Positions 57,842 through 64,000 of a DNA stretch of 64,000 nucleotides are shown here, in pieces. The position numbers and the translations under genes are program-made. Numbering within the stretch: position 1 is the first letter of the stretch; every line of letters starts with the position of its first letter. Source of the stretch: Plotosus lineatus (taxonomy: Eukaryota; Chordata; Actinopteri; Siluriformes; Plotosidae); the NCBI GenBank assembly GCA_024760905.1, contig CM045745.1:9332782-9396781 (forward strand), written 5' to 3'. The notes beneath the pieces were generated by a model, which searched no databases, was not told the DNA's origin, and worked only from the letters and a program-made list of their open reading frames with translations.

Positions 57842-58080
57842 TGATTCCCGGTGAAAGTGATTCTCGGTGCCATGGTCATTAGTTATACTCTGCTAAGAAG
57901 ACATGGTCAACACGAAGTAAGTACCTTAAAAGCTATGCTTTTATAATTTTTAAAGGGTAGTCTTGGAAGCCTTGGAACGAATCATGTGTTTTACATGTAA
58001 AATGCGCCTCAACTTACAAAAACTCCAGATTCTGAAAAAGGCGCTGGAGTGGATTAATTTCGTAAGAAGGGTCCCGACTA
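57107..58080 (+). mobile_element. Tigger-like element, copy T5, with internal tandem repeats
   Basis: Ends AAGTTGACCCCCTTCTTATG and CGTAAGAAGGGTCCCGACT are diverged inverted repeats. Two CCCATTGGCT boxes near 57,290-57,370. The block around the helix-turn-helix start (GATTATAACTCTGCTAAGA, ATGGTCAACAC) occurs four times in tandem. Confidence 0.78.
57483..57915 (+). repeat. tandem repeat of about 105-150 bp, four units, with CA arrays
   Basis: Units start near 57,487, 57,591, 57,735 and 57,880. Each carries CTCTGCTAAGA, ATGGTCAACAC, a CA array (not in the last) and, in the first three, GTGAAAGTGATTC and TGCCATGGTCATT. Array length differs from unit to unit. Confidence 0.9.
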
Positions 58081-58104
58081 TATATTACATATAACGGGGC
58101 CGAC

Positions 58105-58144
<40 letters not shown>

Positions 58145-58423
58145 TACATAGAGGAATCCCTCGCTACTTCATGCTTCAATTCATCTTTTTTTTTTTTTTA
58201 AATACTCATCGAATTAAAAAAAATAGGGGGAAAGGTTAAGGAAAATGCCGCAAAAACAAGACCACTTTTGCAAAAAAACAACCCAAAACCTCCCATCAAA
58301 ACTTACATTTTATGTGAGATGCGCATCGGAGTGTGTACACACGCATCTGTCTGTATGTGTGTGTATTTATATTTTATTTGCATCTTATGCATTATTTTTG
58401 AATGTTTAAGTATTATTGATATC

Positions 58424-59248
58424 ACCGTATTTGACGTAATATGCACCCTGCTCCAATAAGCACCCAATGTTTTTGATCTTACGTCTAATGTGTACTGGTA
58501 ATTAAATCGTAAATCAAACTTACGAATTTTATTCGATCAGTCTCTGTAACAGTAAAATGAGGCGTTCACTGCCTGTAAAAGTGAGTTTACATGGTATTTC
58601 CAGACCGCCTGTCACTGGGGAATGTCTACACTGTTCATCAGTAACAACACATGTGATTGTTCCGCCATGCTTTAAAAAACAGGAAAATATTTTGCTGTGT
58701 TCTCTTGGTAAATGTCCAACAACCGATGAACCATTAGAAACTGCTACCGGAAAACTATGGGATGCTCTGAATGAATGGAGCGATAAGACAGATATGGACC
58801 TATCAGAAAGTGATGACAAAGATTTTTCACCCGATTGATTCTCCTGCTCACTAACTTCATAAATTTAAGCACGTTCCTGGCCATGTGCTTTTGTTTATAT
58901 TCGTGTTGATTGGTTCAATGTCACATGTGCTAAAGTTGACAATGGTGTTGATTGGCTCGATTTTGTTTAAAGGAAATGCACCTGGAGGGAAAAGTAGGGG
59001 GTCATTTTTTTAAAAAAACATTATGCTATTTTCTGTTTATTTTCAACTTTCATGTAATTAATTTGGTTGATACCACAAAATGAATAACACAAATACCAGT
59101 AAAACACTTTTATTGTTCTGTTATTATTCATGTTTTCCACCTTAATGGTAATAATCACTTACTGTTCCACTCCACTGGTAACATTTTAATAAGCGTCCAC
59201 CCACTCCAATTTTTAAAGTGCCCTGGGTACTTATTACGTCAAATATGG
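58424..59248 (+). mobile_element. TA-flanked DNA transposon derivative (GACGTAATA ends)
   Basis: Ends ACCGTATTTGACGTAATA and, on the other strand, ACCATATTTGACGTAATA; TA beside both. It is inserted in MITE S5. Inside is one 93-codon frame (58,557-58,838), followed by an AT-rich stretch up to the right end. The ends resemble pogo/Tigger types. Confidence 0.82.
58557..58838 (+). CDS. hypothetical protein, possible transposase C-terminal remnant
   Basis: 93 codons from ATG to TGA. It has two CxxC-like spots (ECLHCSS and, farther on, LCSLGKC) and a strongly acidic end (TDMDLSESDDKDFSPD). I do not recognise the family. Acidic tails close to the 3' inverted repeat are common in Tigger/pogo transposases, so it is probably the last part of the lost parent transposase. 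The frame is intact. Confidence 0.4.
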   Translation: MRRSLPVKVSLHGISRPPVTGECLHCSSVTTHVIVPPCFKKQENILLCSLGKCPTTDEPLETATGKLWDALNEWSDKTDMDLSESDDKDFSPD

Positions 59249-59404
59249 TACAGACACATACATGTATGTATAAGTCAGTCAAGGAGGGTTAATCCTACTT
59301 CACAGAATTCTGTGGTTGCCGGTGGGGATCTCAGTCCCAATTAACCGTGGAGTGAGGGCTCACTGTATATACACAAACACACATAAACATACATATATTA
59401 ATAT

Positions 59405-59610
59405 GGCGGCACAGTGGTGTAGTGGTTAGCACGTCTGCCCCACAGCAAGAAGGCCTGGGTTTGATTCCCGGCCTGGGCGTTTCTGTGTGGAGTTTGCATG
59501 TTCTCCCCGTGCTTGTGTGGGTTTCCTCCGGGTACTCCGGTTTCCTCCCACAGTCCAAAAACCTGCACAGTAGGGTAATTGGCTGTTCTAAATTGCCCGT
59601 AGGTTCAAGG
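59405..59610 (+). mobile_element. SINE gamma (GGCGGCACAGTGGTGTAG type)
   Basis: GGCGGCACAGTGGTGTAGTG, B-box-like GGTTTGATTCCC, GCATGTTCTCCCCGTGCTTG, GGGTACTCCGGTTTCCTCCC and CTAAATTGCCCGTAGG. A family very common in fish. Confidence 0.9.
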
Positions 59611-59697
59611 GCAACTTTTCTTTGCAGCTGAGTAAAAACTTCCTTGAAGTGTCTAAAATGGCCTTATTGTTACTAGAGGAGTCATTCTCTTTGGGGT

Positions 59698-59947
59698 CTT
59701 CCTTTTGGCTTTTTCCCTTTCTCGGGAGTCGCCACAGCGAATCATCTGATTCGCACGTTTGATTTGGCAGAGGTTTTTACGTCGGATGCCCTTCCTGTCA
59801 CAACCCTTTTAGCAAGGGACAGAAACACGCTGACGACTTTGCAGCTACTCTTTACGAAAGTCAGCAATGGTTCTTTTACATGAACCTCTCACCATAGACA
59901 GTGAGAGACATGGCCCGCCTTTGATAACCCAGTTAGCCGCACTGGGG
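59698..59947 (-). mobile_element. SINE alpha, tail type 1, headless, with 19-bp target duplication
   Basis: GAGTCATTCTCTTTGGGGT flanks both sides perfectly (59,679-59,697 and 59,948-59,966). Tail 1 and core are present; the tRNA-like head is missing, stopping at CAGTTAGCCGCACTGGGG. Because the duplication borders the break, the head was lost at insertion, not later. Confidence 0.93.
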
Positions 59948-59966
59948 GAGTCATTCTCTTTGGGGT

Positions 59967-60345
59967 AGTCCTCAGTTATATTGTGCAGAACGCAATGGCA
60001 AACCACTGCACTATCCTTGCCAAGAAAACCCCCATGAAGCTGCGCATGGAGCATGGTGGTGTAATGGTTAGCTTGATGGCCTATCACTGCAAGGGCCTGG
60101 GTTAGAATCCAGGTGGAGACACCAAAAATTTGTGACCTGGGTCTGAAGCGGTGTTGTGTCCCTGGGCAAGGCACTTCATCCACATTGCACTCTGTCCACC
60201 CAGCTGTTAAATGGGTACCTGAATAACAGGATGTAGGACCTATATGGTTGCTCTTGGTGCTTAGTAGCAGCCTTGAAGTACATTCCTGCAGGGTAATAAT
60301 ATACAGCCAGTGAGCAGCTCTAAGCTGGACACAAGGCTTATAAAT
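59967..60345 (+). mobile_element. tRNA-derived SINE eta
   Basis: From 60,052: GGAGCATGGTGGTGTAATGG, then GGTTAGAATCCAGGTGGAG, then GGGCAAGGCACTTCATCC and TTAAATGGGTACCTGAATAA. The part before it (CGCAATGGCAAACCACTGCA, CTTGCCAAGAAAACC) looks like the 3' end of a SINE too. Confidence 0.7.
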
Positions 60346-60382
60346 TGTCATATATATATATATATATATTTTTTTAATTATA
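60346..60382. repeat. short (TA)n array
   Basis: About ten TA units and a T run. Confidence 0.85.
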
Positions 60383-60592
60383 TGGGCATTGGTGGCCTGG
60401 TGGTAAAGGGCGCTGGATCGCTGATCCTAAGGTTGGGGGTTCGAGTCCCACTCTCCACAGGGTTGTCACTGTCCCCCAAGTGCAGCTAACTGGGTTATCA
60501 AAAGCTGGCCATGTCTCTCACGGTCTATGGTGTGTGGCTGTAAAAGAACCATTGCTGACTTTTGTAAAGAGTAGCTGCATCGCTGTCAGCAT
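60383..60592 (+). mobile_element. SINE alpha head and core, no tail
   Basis: GGCATTGGTGGCCTGGTGGT and B box GGTTCGAGTCCC, with core to CGCTGTCAGCATAC. It stops at the point where tails normally start. Confidence 0.88.
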
Positions 60593-61852
60593 ACACATAC
60601 ACACACACACAGTCAGAATTCCAGCCTCAAAGATGTGGCAATATACGGACAAACACCTGGCATTTGTTAATCGTCATAAGCACAGACGTGTCTTTCTTCC
60701 TTTCACTCGTTTTTAAGGAGCGGGATTAAAGAACGTTAGCTATTCATTGCACCCTTCCTCCATGCTTCTTAGGTGCCATAAAACCATAAATCTCATCTCA
60801 CGACTTGCTTTAAAGCGAATAAACCAGGCCTCCCTTAGAGAGCCGCTTTCTTATACAAAGTGAGAGGATACAGCAGTTCTATGTCAGTTCCACCGGATCA
60901 CTAATTCTATTTCATTTACTGGAGAAATACTGAGATGCTACAATGTTGTTGGGGCTGAGTAAAGGTAGAAATTATTGAACTGAAATAATGTCAAACAGAC
61001 ATTTATGAGAATCATAGACAAACTCTCTGGAGAGAGATGTTCGTATACTGAAAACAGAAAGATTTGTCATGAGGAATAAAACATGGTCTTGTTGATTTGC
61101 TGCCAAAAATGTTGTCTGACCACCCTTGCTCTAGCCAATTAAGGGAAGACTATTATTATTGTACACAGAGGAATGAAATCAGTGGTTGTCCTGTTAGCCT
61201 GAGAGCACTTCTCAAAGCCTGCTAGGTAATACATTCCGTTTGAGCCTCTGATTCTACCTTATGCAAAATCTCTCAAACATGCCATGTATGACGACTCTTC
61301 TGTATCTTGGCCCTCTGGTAATCAGACTAACTTTCCCGGCTCTCTGAACTGCTGACTCAGAGTCTTGAACTGAGGAATGAAGACCTGTGTCTTTTTTTTT
61401 TCTGAACACAAATTAAAAAGAAGTGACTTGCACTGAATGCACTTCTGGAAATCCTATAAATATCTTCAAAATGCTGAAAACATGCACAAGACAGAATGTC
61501 ATTGTCAGCAAGGCAAATTTATTGGATGACATGACCATTTAATATTCATTATAGGCTTTACCTTCTTTCCTACCAATAGCAACGGTATTAGCACAACACT
61601 TATGAGTGGAAACCTAAGTGGCTAAATGCATACTTGATTAATACTCCAATTAAAGTTAAGCTAATCAGAAGATAGCATTATGGCTCATGTGTCAAACACA
61701 AGCTCATCTCATTCTTCCAACGTGCACTTGGTATTGTAAAGCAACCCATATTACACTGCTGCTCAACCTCACACATCCAGAACTGTGCGGCAAAGGATAT
61801 CCGTAGCTTAGTAATGCAACACATTTAATAAAATGCTGTATATTATTAGAGG
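60593..61852. other. unique DNA, no gene; possible conserved non-coding element
   Basis: Nearly repeat-free. No coding signal. AT-rich with several TAAT cores. Might be regulatory; not proven. Confidence 0.35.
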
Positions 61853-62155
61853 GGCTGGTGGTGTAGTGGTTAGAGTGCTGGACTCATGAGCGGGAGGTTG
61901 TGAGTTCAAATCCCACTGAGACCCTCACTGTGCTAAGACCCCTAGGCAAGGTCTCAACCACAAGTGTGCCTCTGTTCACCCAGCAGTATAAAAAAAAAAA
62001 AAAGGGGGTACCAGTAAAAAATATACTGGGAAGGTAACCTGCGATGGACTAGCGTCCCATCTAGGAGGAGTTGAACTCCTGGTCGCTTCATGCTACGGAA
62101 ACCAGGGATAAGCACCGGCCTGATGAGCCACTAGGCTTGGGTGTAAAAACCTTAC
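61853..62155 (+). mobile_element. SINE beta, best copy
   Basis: GGCTGGTGGTGTAGTGGTTA (A box TGGTGTAGTGG), B box GAGTTCAAATCCC, ACAAGTGTGCCTCTGTTCAC, an A run at 61,990, GGACTAGCGTCCCATCTAGG, GATAAGCACCGGCCTGATGA. The family has five copies or parts here. Confidence 0.9.
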
Positions 62156-62189
62156 CTTTACCCTATATATATATATATATATATGTTTA

Positions 62190-63079
62190 TTTATTTATTT
62201 ATTTAAAGGTGCATTGCACAGGACTTAGTATAACGCCTAGTGCTGTAGAGCAGCTGTAGTGTAGTTGCTTAGACTTCTCGTTTCCAGCTTCATCTGCAGC
62301 CACCATCTAGTTCATTGAGTGAAAAGAAAGCCAAGTGCATAAGTCCTTCCTGATGGTACAAAGATTCTGCCAAGTCAAGACTTTCACATTGCCTCCTTGC
62401 GGCACACCCTGGTCACTGGGCACCTTACAGCCACAGGCTAAATATGTGAAGGATCACGGAGCAGATTGAGCCCCGGAGGTGCAGTATGTAGGCTCACCTG
62501 CATGTGGACATACCCTAGTACTCACAAGTCAACCATCTGCTGCCCTGCAGGTAAAGGGTAAGAGAAGGACAACTCTAACTTGCAACCCCCAGCGACGGGC
62601 AAATAGCACCACTGCCTTGTGGTCATCACGGGAGTGACAAAGGCTAACGGAGACACCCCCTAAAGAAAATCCGGAGTGGATCCTCGAAGGCAGTTGGTCC
62701 ACGTGTAGCGGCACCTCTCGGCAACTCCTGTAGCCAAGTTGGTACCAACTGTATCGGCTAGCCCCTTCCGTTGGACACTACCAGCTAGGCCGAAAAGTGG
62801 GATCTGTCGACTGGGCATCTCAGTTCCTCCACAACTTCGCCCTGGCCTGTGCCCTGGAGAGGGCACTCCAGTGCTGCCTTCTGCGGCAGCTCAACACGGG
62901 GAGATGCAGTTACTGGTTAAAAGCCCAGGGCTAATTGGCGTAAGTTTGGGCGCTTAGGGCTATCTCCTGACGGTGGGAGGGATCATCGAGTTCCACTGGC
63001 CAGCTACCGCCCGCCTTTAGCTGGGCAGCCCCCAGCCAGTAAAGTGCTGGCCTGCCACAGTCCGCTTAGTTCAATGGGT
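62190..63079 (+). mobile_element. LINE D 5' leader
   Basis: GC-richer than its surroundings and non-coding by appearance. It precedes the endonuclease frame and shares blocks with the fragment at 55,180. Confidence 0.6.
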
Positions 63080-63081
63080 CC

Positions 63082-64000
63082 TTGAAGTGTAGGCCAAAAG
63101 CCGAAGCACGAACTGTAAATACTATACCAAGCAATAACAAGAAACCAAAGAAGCCAGTGCAGAGTCTGACAACCTGGAACATCAGAACAATGTGTCCTGG
63201 CCTCTCTGACGATCTCCAGCAAATCAACGACACCAGGAAAACTGCTATCATCAACCGCAAACTGAGGAGGCTAAGCATTGACATTGCAGCACTGCAAGAG
63301 ATGCGACTCCCAGGCAGTGGCAGCCTGAAGGAGAAGGACTATACGTTCTTCTGGCAAGGACAAGAGCCTGACTAGCATCACCTATATGGTGTTGGATTCA
63401 CTGTACAAAACTCCTTTCTGTTTTTTGTTGAACTGCCGTCCTCAGGCACTCTGCGAGTCCTCTCTCTCCGTCTCACAACCTCCTCTGGACAAGCTACCAT
63501 CATTAGTGCCTATGCTCCGACGCTTTTCTCTCCAATTGAAGTGAATGATGCATTCTGCGATGCGCTCGAAGCCAGGATCCAGCAGATCCCTGCCAAGGAG
63601 CACCTGTTTCTGCTTGGCGACTGGATAACGCATGGATAGGGGCAGATCACGACTCCTGGCCCCGCTGCATTGGCCGCTTTGACATTGCCAAGCTCAATGA
63701 GAACGGCCAACACCTTCTTGAACTCTGCTCTTTTCATGACCTCTGTCTGACCCACACATTCTTCTCCACCAAGTCCTGCCAACGATTGTCCTGGAGACAC
63801 TCAAGGTCTCGCCTCTGACATGAGCTGGACTTCGTCATCACCAGGAGATCCCTGCTGAACCAAGTGCTGGTCACATGCAGTTTCCATAGTGCTGACTGTG
63901 ACGCCGACCATTCCCTGGTCACCACCAAGGTACGTCTCTGCCTCAAACGTGCCTCAAACCACTCCAAGCAGAAACCCTGGCCCCGCGTCAACACAGCTAT
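63082..64000 (+). pseudogene. LINE D endonuclease, runs off the right edge
   Basis: APE-type endonuclease of a third LINE family. Motifs: LTTWNIRTMC near 63,165 (first Asn), RRLSIDIAALQEMRLPGSGS near 63,270 (catalytic Glu), YTFFWQGQE, then after a stop at 63,373 GVGFTVQNS near 63,392, ISAYAPT near 63,504 and HLFLLGDW near 63,601 where GDFN should stand. Then LDFVITRRSLL near 63,830 and CDADHSLVTTK near 63,897 (the DH of the end motif). Stops at 63,373 and in several other places. RT would lie to the right of the window. Confidence 0.85.

Larger units (their letters stand above)
58149..59365 (+). mobile_element. MITE S, copy S5, split by a younger transposon
   Basis: GGAATCCCTCGCTACTTCAT at the left and GTGAGGGCTCACTG at the right, with internal parts on both sides matching S2 (CTTATGCATTATTTTTGAAT; CTCAGTCCCAATTAACCGTG). 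The insert spans 58,424-59,248. Confidence 0.85.

Noticed and set aside
57483..57915. CRISPR array
   Set aside because: Repeat units are too long, spacers are CA arrays, and the DNA is eukaryotic.
59331..59558. Open frame across the SINE gamma copy
   Set aside because: It follows the SINE sequence in reverse and recurs in other copies, so it is not a host gene.
60383..60460. tRNA gene
   Set aside because: A- and B-box-like sequences are good, but the sequence does not fold as a cloverleaf by eye and continues into the SINE core.

Overview
The window looks like nuclear DNA of a ray-finned fish, probably a teleost with a repeat-rich genome. Three things point there: one split protein-coding gene with vertebrate exon structure; many tRNA-derived SINEs, LINEs, Tc1, Tigger/pogo and hAT elements of types common in fish; and very dense CA, TA and GA microsatellites. 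There are no operons, ribosome binding sites or CRISPR arrays. Species was not determined. Family names rest on recognised motifs, not on a search.

Host gene: the minus strand from 42,721 down to 30,897 holds six exons of MLLT3 (AF9), a YEATS-family subunit of the super elongation and DOT1L complexes. The exons encode the last 192 residues: a Ser-rich stretch, an acidic stretch, a linker and the whole C-terminal ANC1 homology domain (AHD). Splice phases agree across all six. The YEATS domain and upstream exons were not found and probably lie beyond the right edge. The 3' UTR runs left from 30,896. The acceptor of the 69-nt linker exon sits 7 nt from a (UG)12 tract, which suggests regulated, frame-preserving skipping.

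Layout. 1-2.6 kb: decayed Ty3/gypsy pol and gag (minus) cut by a SINE. 2.6-6.5 kb: a Tigger-type MITE, SINEs and a LINE RT fragment. 6.6-9.2 kb: LINE A with APE endonuclease and RT. 9.2-18.7 kb: SINEs, one nested, a MITE and quiet unique DNA. 18.8-20.3 kb: Tc1 element with both ends. 21.2-23.9 kb: RTE-like LINE B lacking its RT core. 24-29 kb: MITEs, a hAT element with 8-bp target duplication, SINEs. 29.8-42.7 kb: MLLT3, its introns filled by LINE C, Tc1 copies, MITEs and long TA arrays. 42.9-44.2 kb: Tc1 element with about 200-bp inverted repeats and a deleted catalytic core. 44.5-53 kb: microsatellites, a second hAT with perfect 8-bp duplication, MITE X with a SINE inside, and quiet stretches. 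54-59.4 kb: nested Tigger-like MITEs. 59.4-62.2 kb: a SINE cluster. 62.2-64 kb: start of LINE D, running off the edge.

The most interesting non-genic signal is a SINE family, called SINE alpha here. It has one tRNA-like head and one conserved core, joined at the same point to three different 3' tails. Almost all mobile-element reading frames are broken, so apart from MLLT3 the window shows no gene likely to be active.
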